Assembly: GCF_945952055.1 (NCBI RefSeq)
Contig: NZ_CAMFHB010000009.1
Location: forward strand, 62,001 to 126,000
DNA length: 64,000 nt
Reading direction: 5' to 3'
From: an uncultured Alsobacter sp.
Lineage (GTDB): Bacteria > Pseudomonadota > Alphaproteobacteria > Rhizobiales > Beijerinckiaceae
Of this stretch, positions 17,886 through 26,519 are shown piece by piece (the first letter of the stretch is position 1; each line of letters opens with the position of its first letter). Position numbers and translations under genes: made by a program. The notes under the pieces are model-generated. The model searched no databases, was not told where the DNA came from, and saw nothing but the letters and a program-made list of their open reading frames with translations.

Positions 17886-18239
17886 ATGAAGAGCTTCCTG
17901 AAGTCCCTGATCCTCGTGCCGCTCGTGGCACTGGTGACGCTTTTCGCGGTCCTGAACCGCCAGTTCGTGGCCGTGAACATCGACCCGCTGGACTGGACGG
18001 GCCTGGGGCAGACGATGTCCGTCCCGATGTTCGTGGTCATTTTCGTCAGCGTGGCCATCGGCGTGGTCGCCGGCGGCGTGTCGGTGTGGGTGGCGCAGGG
18101 CCGGCATCGGCGTGCCGCGCGTGCCGCCTCCCGCGAGGCGGCCCGGCATCGGGCCGAGGTCGAGCGCCTGCGGGCGGAGTCGACCCCGGTGTCCGCCGGG
18201 GGCGACACGGGGCGCGCGCTCGTCTCCACCATTCGCTGA
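17886..18239 (+). CDS. lapA: LapA-domain (DUF1049) inner-membrane protein
   Basis: This small protein of 117 residues has two hydrophobic helices (about residues 5-22 and 45-68) and a basic, coiled cytoplasmic tail rich in Arg, Ala and Glu. That is the layout of the lipopolysaccharide assembly protein A domain. In enterobacteria LapA works with LapB to tune LpxC and LPS synthesis; whether it does so here is inferred. It lies 21 bp after ihfB. Confidence 0.75.
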   Translation: MKSFLKSLILVPLVALVTLFAVLNRQFVAVNIDPLDWTGLGQTMSVPMFVVIFVSVAIGVVAGGVSVWVAQGRHRRAARAASREAARHRAEVERLRAESTPVSAGGDTGRALVSTIR

Positions 18240-18261
18240 CCGCCCACCGGAGGCTTCGCCC

Positions 18262-19221
18262 ATGAAGGTCGTCGATGCCGCAGCGGTCGATGCGCTGCTC
18301 GACCCCCGTGGCCTGGCCGACGCGCTGGCGACGGCTTTCCGGGGCGACATCGTGGTCCCGCCACGCCACCATCACGACATGGAGCGGCCGGGCGACGAGG
18401 CGACCCTGCTGCTGATGCCGGCCTGGACCGGGCCGACGGTCGAGCCGGCCTATTTCGGCACCAAGATCGTCAGCATCTTCCGAAACAACGCCAGCCGCGG
18501 CCTTCCCAGCGTGCTGGGCACCTACATGCTCAACGACGGCGCGTCGGGCCTGCCGCTGGCCGCGATCGACGGAACGCGCATCACGACCTGGCGCACCGCC
18601 GCGGCGTCCGCGTTGGCGGCACGGTCGCTGGCGCGGCCCGATGCGCGGCGGATGGTGATGGTGGGTGCCGGAGCCCTCGCGCCCTTTCTCATCCGGGCCC
18701 ATGCCGCCGAGCGACCGCTCGCCGACATCGCGCTGTGGAACCACCGGCCGGACCGGGCCATGGCCGTGGCGGCGGACCTCGCGGCCGCCGGCCTGCCCGT
18801 GCGCGCCGTGACGGACCTGGAGGCCGCGGTGCGCGAGGCCGACATCGTGTCCTGCGCCACCTTGAGCGTCGAGCCGCTGGTGCGCGGTGACTGGCTGCGG
18901 CCGGGAACACACCTGGACCTCGTGGGCGCCTACAAGCCCACCATGCGGGAGACGGACGACGCCTGCGTCCGCCGGGCCAGCCTGTTCTGCGACACGCGGG
19001 CGGGTGCCCTCAAGGAGGGCGGCGACCTGGCCATCCCGATCGCGGCCGGCATCGTGCAGGCCGCCGACGTGAAGGGCGACCTCTTCGACCTGGCCCGCGG
19101 CACCCATCCCGGGCGCGGCTCGCCCGACGAGATCACCCTCTTCAAGTCGGTGGGCACTGCCATCGAGGACCTGGCGGCTGCCATCCTGGTCTGGAACCGC
19201 CTGGACCGCGCGCCGCGCTGA
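18262..19221 (+). CDS. Ornithine cyclodeaminase / mu-crystallin family dehydrogenase
   Basis: This 319-residue Rossmann-fold protein has LAAIDGTRITTWRTAAASALAA (substrate Arg region), the NAD-binding MVMVGAGALAPFLIRAHAA and the end motif DEITLFKSVGTAIEDLAAA. Members convert ornithine to proline, or act as alanine/ketimine dehydrogenases; the substrate cannot be assigned here. The ATG at 18262 follows CCGGAGG. It sits between lapA and trpF, where relatives often have nothing, so it may be an insertion into the ihfB-trp segment. Confidence 0.85.
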   Translation: MKVVDAAAVDALLDPRGLADALATAFRGDIVVPPRHHHDMERPGDEATLLLMPAWTGPTVEPAYFGTKIVSIFRNNASRGLPSVLGTYMLNDGASGLPLAAIDGTRITTWRTAAASALAARSLARPDARRMVMVGAGALAPFLIRAHAAERPLADIALWNHRPDRAMAVAADLAAAGLPVRAVTDLEAAVREADIVSCATLSVEPLVRGDWLRPGTHLDLVGAYKPTMRETDDACVRRASLFCDTRAGALKEGGDLAIPIAAGIVQAADVKGDLFDLARGTHPGRGSPDEITLFKSVGTAIEDLAAAILVWNRLDRAPR

Positions 19222-19313
19222 GCGCCTGCCGCCGCGGACCGCCGGGCTTCGGCCGGGAGAGCCGCGGCAAGAGACCCGTGGACAGACAGGCGGCAAAGGT
19301 GCAAATCACCGGC

Positions 19314-20015
19314 ATGTCTCTGGTCGTCAAAATCTGTGGGCTGCGGACCCCCGAAACGATCGACGCCGCCGTCGAGGCCGGCGCGGACCTGCTCGGCTTC
19401 GTCTTCTTCGGCAAGTCGCCCCGCAACGTCGGCTATTCGGACGCTTCGCTCCTGAACAGGCACGTCGCCGGCCGCGCCAAGAAGGTCGCGCTCGTCGTGG
19501 ACGCCTCGGACGGCGAGCTGGAGGCGATCGTGGCGGCGCTGGAGCCCGACATGCTCCAGTTTCACGGCAAGGAAGATCCGGACCGCGTCGCCGAACTGCG
19601 CGACCGGTACCGCCTCCCGGTGATCAAGGCGGTCGGCGTCTCCACGGCCGCCGACGTGCGCCGCCACGAGGCCTACCGCTCCGTGTCCGACCAGGTGCTG
19701 TTCGACGCCAAGGCGCCGGCCGATGCGGCTCACCCGGGTGGCAACGGCCTGAGCTTCGACTGGTCCCTGCTGGCGGGACTGGACCTCGGCAAGCCAATGA
19801 TGCTGTCCGGCGGGCTCGACGCGGGCAACGTCGCGCGGGCGATCGCCATCACGGGCACGCCCGGCGTCGATGTGTCCTCTGGCGTCGAGAGCGCGCCCGG
19901 TGAAAAGGATCCGCGGCGCATCGCCGCTTTCGTCGCGGCGGCGCGTGCCGCCGACAAGGCTCGACATCCGGCCCCGCCTCCGGGATCGGCCCCAACCCCT
20001 CTGCGGCCCGCGTGA
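19314..20015 (+). CDS. trpF: Phosphoribosylanthranilate isomerase
   Basis: This 233-residue (beta/alpha)8 barrel catalyses the Amadori rearrangement in tryptophan synthesis. Its motifs are VKICGLRTPETI (catalytic Cys), LGFVFFGKSPRNV, LQFHGKEDPDRV, KAVGVST and LSGGLDAGNVARAI. The ATG at 19314 gives the usual start just before KICG. A GTG at 19278 would add 12 residues, and neither has a strong ribosome-binding site. trpB follows within 25 bp, so the two are cotranscribed. Confidence 0.93.
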   Translation: MSLVVKICGLRTPETIDAAVEAGADLLGFVFFGKSPRNVGYSDASLLNRHVAGRAKKVALVVDASDGELEAIVAALEPDMLQFHGKEDPDRVAELRDRYRLPVIKAVGVSTAADVRRHEAYRSVSDQVLFDAKAPADAAHPGGNGLSFDWSLLAGLDLGKPMMLSGGLDAGNVARAIAITGTPGVDVSSGVESAPGEKDPRRIAAFVAAARAADKARHPAPPPGSAPTPLRPA

Positions 20016-20039
20016 GGCCGTGATCGTGAAGGTGTTCGC

Positions 20040-21287
20040 GTGACCGTCCAGACCCCCAACTCCTTCCGCACCGGCCCGGACGAGACCGGCCATTTCGGCC
20101 TGTTCGGCGGTCGCTTCGTCGCCGAAACGCTGATGCCCCTCATCCTATCGCTGGAGAAGGCCTATGGCGAGGCGAAGGCGGATCCCGACTTCGCGCGGGA
20201 GATGGGCGAGTACCTCACCCACTATGTCGGCCGCCCGAGCCCGCTCTACTACGCCGAGCGGCTCACCGAGCATGTCCGTGAGCTGGCGACGGCCTCCGGG
20301 CGGTCGGGCGGCGCGAAGATCTACCTGAAGCGCGACGAGCTGAACCACACGGGCGCCCACAAGGTGAACAACGTGTTGGGCCAGATCCTGCTGGCGCGGC
20401 GCATGGGCAAGAAGCGCATCATCGCGGAGACCGGCGCCGGCCAGCACGGTGTCGCGACGGCGACGCTGTGCGCGCGCTTCGGCCTGCAGTGCATCGTCTA
20501 CATGGGCGCGGTCGACGTGGAGCGGCAGAAGCCGAACGTCTTCCGCATGAAGATGCTGGGAGCCGAGGTGGTGCCCGTCCAGTCGGGGTCCAAGACCCTC
20601 AAGGACGCCATGAACGAGGCGCTGCGCGACTGGGTGACCAACGTCGAGAACACCTTCTATTGCATCGGCACCGCTGCCGGGCCGCACCCCTATCCGGCCA
20701 TGGTGCGTGACTTCCAGTCGGTCATCGGCCGCGAGGCCCGCGAGCAGATGCTCGAGCGAGAGGGCCGCCTGCCGGATTCGCTGGTCGCGTGCATCGGCGG
20801 CGGGTCCAACGCCATCGGCCTGTTCCACCCCTTCCTCGACGACAAGGAGGTGGAGATCTTCGGCGTCGAGGCGGCCGGCCACGGCATCGCGACGGGCGAG
20901 CACGCGGCATCCCTCACGGGCGGACGGCCCGGCGTGCTGCACGGCAACCGGACCTACCTGCTGATGAACGAGGATGGCCAGATCACCGAAGGTCATTCGA
21001 TCTCCGCCGGCCTGGACTATCCCGGCATCGGGCCCGAGCACTCGTGGCTGCACGACATCGGCCGCGTGAAGTACATCTCAGCGACCGACAAGGAGGCGCT
21101 GGCCGCCTTCCAGCTCATGTCGCAGCTCGAGGGCATCATTCCCGCGCTGGAGCCCGCGCACGCCATCGCCAAGGCGGTCGAGATCGCGGCCGAGAAGCCC
21201 AGGGACCACCTCATGGTGATCAACCTCTGCGGCCGCGGCGACAAGGACATCTTCACGGTCGCCGATCACCTCGGCGGCATGGGGTGA
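20040..21287 (+). CDS. trpB: Tryptophan synthase beta chain
   Basis: This 415-residue PLP enzyme joins indole to serine. The PLP lysine is in [11 protein letters not shown], followed by [14 protein letters not shown] and the phosphate-binding GGGSNAIG. The start is GTG at 20040. TrpB normally forms a tetramer with TrpA and the genes are normally adjacent. Here trpA begins 853 bp downstream, behind an oppositely oriented toxin-antitoxin pair, so the usual translational coupling is broken. Confidence 0.97.
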   Translation: MTVQTPNSFRTGPDETGHFGLFGGRFVAETLMPLILSLEKAYGEAKADPDFAREMGEYLTHYVGRPSPLYYAERLTEHVRELATASGRSGGAKIYLKRDELNHTGAHKVNNVLGQILLARRMGKKRIIAETGAGQHGVATATLCARFGLQCIVYMGAVDVERQKPNVFRMKMLGAEVVPVQSGSKTLKDAMNEALRDWVTNVENTFYCIGTAAGPHPYPAMVRDFQSVIGREAREQMLEREGRLPDSLVACIGGGSNAIGLFHPFLDDKEVEIFGVEAAGHGIATGEHAASLTGGRPGVLHGNRTYLLMNEDGQITEGHSISAGLDYPGIGPEHSWLHDIGRVKYISATDKEALAAFQLMSQLEGIIPALEPAHAIAKAVEIAAEKPRDHLMVINLCGRGDKDIFTVADHLGGMG

Positions 21288-21382
21288 GGAAGCCTCCGGT
21301 CAGGCCTGCAGCCTTCGCTCGAGCATCGGCGAGACGCTTGTCTTGCAGGATCTCTCGGGCGCGGGCCTCGCGAAGCGGGAGA

Positions 21383-21402
21383 ACCGCTCGGAGCCGAGCG
21401 GT
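21383..21402. terminator. Inverted repeat between convergent trpB and higA
   Basis: ACCGCTCGG and CCGAGCGGT form a perfect 9-bp inverted repeat with a two-base centre. It lies between the ends of trpB (plus strand) and higA (minus strand) and could end transcription from both sides. There is no T-run, so it would be a weak or factor-assisted terminator. Confidence 0.4.
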
Positions 21403-21428
21403 GCCGGACACGGACTGATCGGTCCCTT

Positions 21429-21749
21429 TCAGGCCTCGGCAACCTCCCGGTCAATGCGGTCGCCATGCCGCTCGCGCGCGATGGCCAGGTCGTGCGCCGA
21501 CTGGAGGCTCATCCACAGCTGCGGGCCCGTTCCGAAATAGCGGCCCAGTCGCAGCGCCGTTTCCGCCGAAATGCGCCGCCGTCCCGCGACGATCTCCGTC
21601 ACGCGATTGGCCGGAACCCGGATGGCCAGGGCCAAGGCCTGAGCGGAAAGTCTTCGCGCAGCCAGTTCTTCGGCCAGGACTTCGCCCGGGTGGACGGCTG
21701 GGAGGTCGAACCCGCCCGGACCTGCCATCACGATGTCGTCCGTGTGCAT
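21429..21749 (-). CDS. higA: HigA-family antitoxin (helix-turn-helix)
   Basis: This 106-residue XRE-type protein has VHPGEVLAEELAARRLSAQA and a helix-turn-helix around residues 30-70 (RVPANRVTEIVAGRRRIS, then TALRLGRYFGTGPQLWM). That pattern defines HigA addiction-module antitoxins, which neutralise HigB and repress their own promoter. The ATG at 21749 follows GGGAGAGGG; a TTG five codons upstream is less likely. It lies 11 bp after higB on the same strand, giving the toxin-first order typical of higBA. The pair runs against the trp genes on both sides. Confidence 0.9.
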   Translation of the reverse strand: MHTDDIVMAGPGGFDLPAVHPGEVLAEELAARRLSAQALALAIRVPANRVTEIVAGRRRISAETALRLGRYFGTGPQLWMSLQSAHDLAIARERHGDRIDREVAEA

Positions 21750-21760
21750 CGCCCTCTCCC

Positions 21761-22039
21761 TCAATGATAGTCGACGATCTCGACGTCCCAGGCGTGGCCT
21801 TCATCGAAACGGAAAACCAGCCGCCAGGGCCCGTTGATCGTCACGGCCCAGAACTCCTTCCGGTCGCCGGTCAGCCGATGAAGGCCAATGCTCCTCAGGG
21901 GACCGAACTCCTGGGGTGACGACGCGCTGTTCAGAACGGCGAGCCTTCGTCGCGCGATGACGACGTCCATCCCGGAAAACTTCGATTTGCCGGTCTCGAC
22001 GAATTGTCGCGTGGCGGTACCCCTGATGCTTCGGATCAA
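21761..22039 (-). CDS. higB: HigB-family toxin (RelE/ParE-like mRNA interferase)
   Basis: The 92-residue frame from TTG 22039 opens LIRSIRGTATRQF and ends FRFDEGHAWDVEIVDYH, both hallmark ends of HigB toxins. TTG is preferred because GAGGG lies seven bases upstream and the resulting length is the family norm; a longer frame to 22111 adds an unlikely N-terminus. HigB toxins cut mRNA on the ribosome. The core LTGDRKEFWAVTINGPWRLVF keeps the Arg-rich catalytic region, so the toxin is probably active. Confidence 0.88.
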   Translation of the reverse strand: MIRSIRGTATRQFVETGKSKFSGMDVVIARRRLAVLNSASSPQEFGPLRSIGLHRLTGDRKEFWAVTINGPWRLVFRFDEGHAWDVEIVDYH

Positions 22040-22063
22040 GCGGCGGCCCTCGGTCGACGCGAA

Positions 22064-22082
22064 GCGTACTACGCAGCGCGTA
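22064..22082. promoter_or_regulatory. Candidate HigA operator between higB and trpA
   Basis: Three alternating half-sites, GCGTA (22064-22068), TACGC (22070-22074) and GCGTA (22078-22082), form two overlapping palindromes 25-43 bp upstream of the higB start. This is where an autoregulatory HigA site is expected. TATGAT, a good -10 element, begins at 22081 on the trpA-facing strand and overlaps the last half-site. Confidence 0.4.
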
Positions 22083-22140
22083 TGATGGGAAGACTCAGAT
22101 CCTCTCCCCATGACGGGCCGTCCGTGCTAACACGCCCGCC

Positions 22141-22977
22141 ATGACGACCCGTATCGACCGCCGCTTTGCCGCGGTGCAGGCTGAGCGCCGCGCCGCACTC
22201 GTGACCTTCGTGATGGCCGGGGATCCCGATCCCGCGGCCTCGCTCGCCATCGTGAAGGGGCTGCCGGCCGCCGGCGCCGACCTGATCGAGCTCGGCATGC
22301 CCTTCACGGACCCGATGGCCGATGGCCCGGCGATCCAGGCCGCGGGACTGCGCGCCCTGAACGGCGGCATGACGCTGCGCAAGACCCTGCAGCTCGTGCG
22401 CGACTTCCGCACGGGCGATGCCGACACCCCGATCATCCTGATGGGCTACTACAACCCCATCTACGTCTACGGCGTCGACGCCTTCCTGAAGGATGCGCTG
22501 GAGGCGGGAGTCGACGGGCTCATCGTCGTCGACCTGCCGCCGGAGGAGGACGAGGAGCTCTGCAAGCCGGCGCTCTCCGCCGGGCTGAACTTCATCCGGC
22601 TGGCGACGCCCACGACCGACGACGCACGGCTTCCCGCCGTTCTCGCGAACACCTCGGGCTTCGTCTACTACGTGTCGATCACCGGCATCACCGGTGCCGC
22701 GACCCCGAATTTCGACAAGGTCGCCGGCGCCGTGGCGCGGATCAAGCGCCACACCAGCCTGCCCGTCGCGGTCGGCTTCGGCGTGAAGAACGCCGAGACG
22801 GCCGAGGCGATCGCGCGGGGCGCCGACGGTGTCGTCGTCGGCACGGCGCTGGTCGAGGCGGTCCGCACGTCGCTGGACGCCGACGGCAAGGCCACCGACA
22901 AGACCCCCGGCGCGGTCGCCGCGCTGGTCTCCGACATCGCGGCGGGCGTCCGCCGCGTCTCCAAGGCTGCGGCCTGA
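22141..22977 (+). CDS. trpA: Tryptophan synthase alpha chain
   Basis: This 278-residue barrel cleaves indole-3-glycerol phosphate to indole. The catalytic Glu lies in [19 protein letters not shown] and the catalytic Asp in [33 protein letters not shown] binds phosphate. The sequence appears intact. It is cut off from trpB by higBA and so must have its own promoter or rely on read-through. accD follows 17 bp later, so expression of trpA and of fatty-acid synthesis is linked. Confidence 0.97.
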   Translation: MTTRIDRRFAAVQAERRAALVTFVMAGDPDPAASLAIVKGLPAAGADLIELGMPFTDPMADGPAIQAAGLRALNGGMTLRKTLQLVRDFRTGDADTPIILMGYYNPIYVYGVDAFLKDALEAGVDGLIVVDLPPEEDEELCKPALSAGLNFIRLATPTTDDARLPAVLANTSGFVYYVSITGITGAATPNFDKVAGAVARIKRHTSLPVAVGFGVKNAETAEAIARGADGVVVGTALVEAVRTSLDADGKATDKTPGAVAALVSDIAAGVRRVSKAAA

Positions 22978-22994
22978 GCCATTCGGGAGCGATC

Positions 22995-23873
22995 ATGGAC
23001 ACCACGAGCCCGATGAACTGGATCTCGAACGTCGTTCGGCCGAAGATCCGCTCGTTCCTGAAGCGCGAGACGCCCGAGAACCTCTGGATCAAGTGTCCGG
23101 ACTCGGGCCAGCTCGTGTTCCACAAGGACGTCGAGGCGAACCAGTTCGTCATCCCCGGCTCGAACTTCCACATGCGCATGGGCGCGGTGGCGCGCCTGAA
23201 GTCGATGTTCGACGACGGCCAGTACGAGGACGTTCCGCTACCGGAGGTCCCCCTCGATCCGCTGAAGTTCCGTGACGAGAAGCGCTACGTCGATCGCCTC
23301 AAGGATGCCCGCACCAAGACCGGCAACCCCGATGCGGTGAAGGTCGGCTTCGGCGAGTGCGAGGGCGCCCCCCTGACGGTCGGCGTGCAGGACTTCGACT
23401 TCATGGGTGGTTCGCTCGGCATGGCGGCGGGCGAGGGCGTGATCAAGGGCCTGGAGATCGCCGCGGACCGCAAGACCCCCTTCGTGATGTTCGCGGCCTC
23501 CGGCGGCGCGCGCATGCAGGAAGGCATGTTCTCGCTAATGCAGATGCCGCGCACGACGGTCGCCGTGCAGCGCCTGCGGGCGGCCCGGCTGCCCTACATC
23601 GTCGTCCTGACCAACCCGACCACGGGCGGGGTGACGGCGTCCTACGCCATGCTGGGCGACATCCACATCGCCGAACCGGGCGCGCTGATCGGCTTCGCCG
23701 GGCCCCGCGTCATCGAGCAGACGATTCGCGAGAAACTGCCCGACGGCTTCCAGCGGGCCGAGTATCTGCGCGACCACGGCATGGTCGACATGGTGGTCCA
23801 TCGCCTCGAGATGAAGGCGACGATCGCGCGGCTCTGCCGCCTGCTGACCAAGCCGGAACCCGTGGCCGCCTGA
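22995..23873 (+). CDS. accD: Acetyl-CoA carboxylase carboxyltransferase subunit beta
   Basis: This 292-residue crotonase-fold subunit moves carboxyl from biotin to acetyl-CoA with AccA, making malonyl-CoA. [30 protein letters not shown] and [16 protein letters not shown] are typical. The N-terminal zinc ribbon, CxxC...CxxC in E. coli, reads [10 protein letters not shown] ... [11 protein letters not shown], so only one of four cysteines remains. Such loss appears usual in Rhizobiales. It ends the trp-accD unit. Confidence 0.96.
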   Translation: MDTTSPMNWISNVVRPKIRSFLKRETPENLWIKCPDSGQLVFHKDVEANQFVIPGSNFHMRMGAVARLKSMFDDGQYEDVPLPEVPLDPLKFRDEKRYVDRLKDARTKTGNPDAVKVGFGECEGAPLTVGVQDFDFMGGSLGMAAGEGVIKGLEIAADRKTPFVMFAASGGARMQEGMFSLMQMPRTTVAVQRLRAARLPYIVVLTNPTTGGVTASYAMLGDIHIAEPGALIGFAGPRVIEQTIREKLPDGFQRAEYLRDHGMVDMVVHRLEMKATIARLCRLLTKPEPVAA

Positions 23874-23880
23874 GGCCCGG

Positions 23881-23896
23881 GGGGTCGCGCGACCCC
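23881..23896. terminator. Perfect palindrome after accD
   Basis: GGGGTCGC and GCGACCCC form a perfect 16-bp palindrome seven bases after the accD stop. It may act in transcription ending or mRNA protection. No T-run follows and there is no loop, so a classic intrinsic terminator is not shown. Confidence 0.35.
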
Positions 23897-23901
23897 GATG
23901 C

Positions 23902-23916
23902 TTAACTGCCCCTTAA
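23902..23916. promoter_or_regulatory. CtrA binding site upstream of the PBP1A gene
   Basis: TTAA, seven bases, TTAA: a perfect match to the alphaproteobacterial CtrA consensus TTAA-N7-TTAA, in an AT-richer patch about 90 bp before the PBP1A start. CtrA is the master cell-cycle regulator, so this would tie peptidoglycan synthesis to the cell cycle. A DivL-like protein, part of the CtrA control chain, is encoded about 18 kb away. Confidence 0.55.
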
Positions 23917-24004
23917 TCCGCCGCAATTAGCCTGATCCTGCGAGATCTTGCAGGCCCGCGCAGAAGCGTGGCCGGACGGGTTCTGGCAGGAGTCGGGGCG
24001 GGGT

Positions 24005-26515
24005 ATGGGACGGCAGCAGGATCCGCGCGAGAACCGCGTGGGACGGCAGGAGCCGCGAGTCGATTCCGGCCGACGACCACAGGGGCCGGACCTGCGCCTG
24101 ACGGCGGACGACAGGCCGGCGGGCCAGGCGCCCAGGGGACGCCCGGCACCGGGAACCGGCACCCGCCGGGAACCCTCCTTCGCGCCGGTCGTGACGCCGG
24201 CGGAGGATCCGATCGCCCTGGTCCGCAGGCGGCCGAGGGCCGAGCCGACGCCCGAGCCGCAGGACCAGGAAGAGGATACGTCGATGCCCGCCAGGGCCCG
24301 CCACAGCGCCGAGCAAGGAGCCTCAGGCCGCGGCCGGAGCCGAAAGGCTGGCAAGCGCCGCACCATCCTCGGGCATCTCGTCTACTGGAGCGCCGTCGCG
24401 GGGCTCTGGATGCTCATCGGCGTCGTCGGCCTCATCGTCTACCACGCGTCGAAGCTGCCCCCGATCGACCAGCTCGCCGTGCCCAAGAGGCCGCCCAACA
24501 TCGCCATCCTCGCCGCCGACGGCTCCCTGCTCGCCAACCGCGGTGAGACGGGCGGGCGCACGGTGACGTTGAAGGAGCTGCCGCCCTATCTGCCGAAGGC
24601 GTTCGTCGCCATCGAGGACCGCCGCTTCTACGATCACATCGGCATCGACCCCGTCGGCATCGCCCGCGCCCTGTTCCGCAACGTCACCCGCACCGGCGGG
24701 GTCATGCAGGGCGGGTCGACGCTGACGCAGCAGCTCGCCAAGAACCTGTTCCTGACCCAGGAGCGCACGGCCTCCCGCAAGATCCAGGAGGCCATCCTCT
24801 CCGCCTGGCTGGAGCGCAACTACAGCAAGGACCAGATCCTCGAGCTGTACCTCAACCGGGTCTATTTCGGCTCGGGCGCCTATGGCGTCGAGGCCGCCGC
24901 GCAACGCTACTTCGGCAAGACGGCGCGCTCGGTGACGCTGTCCGAGGCGGCCGTCCTCGCGGGCCTCGTCCAGGCTCCCTCGCGGCTCGCTCCCAACCGC
25001 AATCCCGAGGCGGCGCAGGCCCGCGCGATGCTGGTGCTCAGCGCCATGGCCCGCGAGGGCTTCATCTCCGACCAGATGGCCAAGATCGCCATGATGAACC
25101 CCGCCGCGCCGGTGAAGGCCGGTGGCGCCGGCTCGGTCAACTATGCGGCCGACTACGTCATGGACGTCCTCGACGATTTCATCGGCAGCATCGACAAGGA
25201 CATCGTCGTCTCGACCACCATCGATCCCCAGATGCAGGCGGCGGCCGAGCGGGCGCTCGTCGACGAACTCGCGCAGAAGGGCGACAAGTTCGGTGTCTCG
25301 CAGGGAGCGCTGGTGTCGATGCAGCCGGACGGGGCGGTGCGCGCGCTGGTCGGCGGCCGCAGCTACACCGAGAGCCAGTTCAACCGCGCCACCGCCGCGA
25401 AACGCCAGCCGGGCTCCGCCTTCAAGCCGTTCGTCTACCTGACCGCGGTCGAGAAGGGGCTCACGCCCGATACGGTGCGCGACGACTCGCCGGTCAACAT
25501 CAAGGGCTGGCAGCCGGAAAACTCGTCGCGCGACTATCGCGGCCCGGTGACGCTGCGCCAGGCCCTGGCGCTGTCCATCAACACCGTCGCGGTGAAGCTG
25601 GCGGTCGAGGTCGGACCGAAGCAGATCGTGAAGACCGCGCAGCGCCTCGGCATCCAGTCGAAGCTCGAGCCCAACGCCTCGATCGCGCTCGGCACCAGCG
25701 AGGTGACGCCGCTCGAACTGGTGGCCGCCTATGCGCCGTTCGCCAATGGCGGCATCGGCGTGATGCCCTACGTCATCCGCCAGGTGAAGACGAGCGGCGG
25801 CGAGCTGGTCTATGCCCGCACCGGCACGGGTCTCGGCCGGGTCGTCGACCCGGCCAGCGTCGCCATGATGGACGCGATGCTGCGCGAGACGCTGGTGACG
25901 GGCACCGCCCGCAAGGCCGAGTTGCCCGGCTGGGAAGCCGCCGGCAAGACGGGGACCAGCCAGGACTACCGCGACGCCTGGTTCGTGGGCTTCACCGGCT
26001 CGCTCGTGACGGGCGTATGGATGGGCAACGACGACGGGTCGTCCACGAAGAAGGTCTCGGGGTCGAACCTGCCGACCGAGGTGTGGAGCCGGTTCATGAG
26101 ATCGGCCCTGGCGGGGCAGCCTGCCATTCCGCTGCCGGGCGCCGGCAGCAACTGGCGCGCCGTTCCGCCCGCCGACGTGGCCCCGTCGCCGCAGGGGCCC
26201 TTGCCGGATGCCGGCGGGGGAGTGCCCGTGGCGGCCGCTCCCTCGAGCGGCTGGTTCGGAACGCCCGCGCCGCAGCCTCCGCCGCGCGCCGTCGGCAGCG
26301 GCCCGCTCGTGCTGGGCCCGGCCCAGCAGCAGCAACAGGCCGCACAGCCGATGCCTCCCGCGCCCGTGCCCGCGCCCCGGCGCGCGGCCGCCAACGACGA
26401 CATTCCGCGCCCGCCGGGCTCGATCCCAGGGGCGGGCCCCGCACCTCAGCGCCAGGCGCCGGCGGCGCAGCAGCAACAGCAGCGCAACCTCTTCGACAGG
26501 ATGTTCGGGGGCTGA
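24005..26515 (+). CDS. Penicillin-binding protein 1A (transglycosylase / transpeptidase)
   Basis: This class A PBP builds and cross-links peptidoglycan. After a Pro/Arg-rich cytoplasmic extension and one transmembrane helix (about residues 130-155) comes the GT51 transglycosylase with IEDRRFYDHIGIDPVGIARA and GGSTLTQQLAKNLF. The transpeptidase follows with the Ser-x-x-Lys site PGSAFKPFVYL, the SIN triad and AAGKTGTSQDYRDAWF. The last 130 residues are a disordered Pro/Gln-rich tail. The start is uncertain: ATG 24005 keeps the extension, while ATG 24284, with GAAGAGGA upstream, drops 93 residues. A CtrA box lies upstream. Confidence 0.9.
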   Translation: MGRQQDPRENRVGRQEPRVDSGRRPQGPDLRLTADDRPAGQAPRGRPAPGTGTRREPSFAPVVTPAEDPIALVRRRPRAEPTPEPQDQEEDTSMPARARHSAEQGASGRGRSRKAGKRRTILGHLVYWSAVAGLWMLIGVVGLIVYHASKLPPIDQLAVPKRPPNIAILAADGSLLANRGETGGRTVTLKELPPYLPKAFVAIEDRRFYDHIGIDPVGIARALFRNVTRTGGVMQGGSTLTQQLAKNLFLTQERTASRKIQEAILSAWLERNYSKDQILELYLNRVYFGSGAYGVEAAAQRYFGKTARSVTLSEAAVLAGLVQAPSRLAPNRNPEAAQARAMLVLSAMAREGFISDQMAKIAMMNPAAPVKAGGAGSVNYAADYVMDVLDDFIGSIDKDIVVSTTIDPQMQAAAERALVDELAQKGDKFGVSQGALVSMQPDGAVRALVGGRSYTESQFNRATAAKRQPGSAFKPFVYLTAVEKGLTPDTVRDDSPVNIKGWQPENSSRDYRGPVTLRQALALSINTVAVKLAVEVGPKQIVKTAQRLGIQSKLEPNASIALGTSEVTPLELVAAYAPFANGGIGVMPYVIRQVKTSGGELVYARTGTGLGRVVDPASVAMMDAMLRETLVTGTARKAELPGWEAAGKTGTSQDYRDAWFVGFTGSLVTGVWMGNDDGSSTKKVSGSNLPTEVWSRFMRSALAGQPAIPLPGAGSNWRAVPPADVAPSPQGPLPDAGGGVPVAAAPSSGWFGTPAPQPPPRAVGSGPLVLGPAQQQQQAAQPMPPAPVPAPRRAAANDDIPRPPGSIPGAGPAPQRQAPAAQQQQQRNLFDRMFGG

Positions 26516-26519
26516 GGCT

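Noticed and set aside
21288-21428. A possible 50-residue minus-strand frame (REILQDKRLADARAKAAGL-like) between trpB and higA
   Set aside because: The Ala/Arg pattern looks coding, but it has no clear start, no recognised family, and runs into the end of trpB. It may be a gene remnant.
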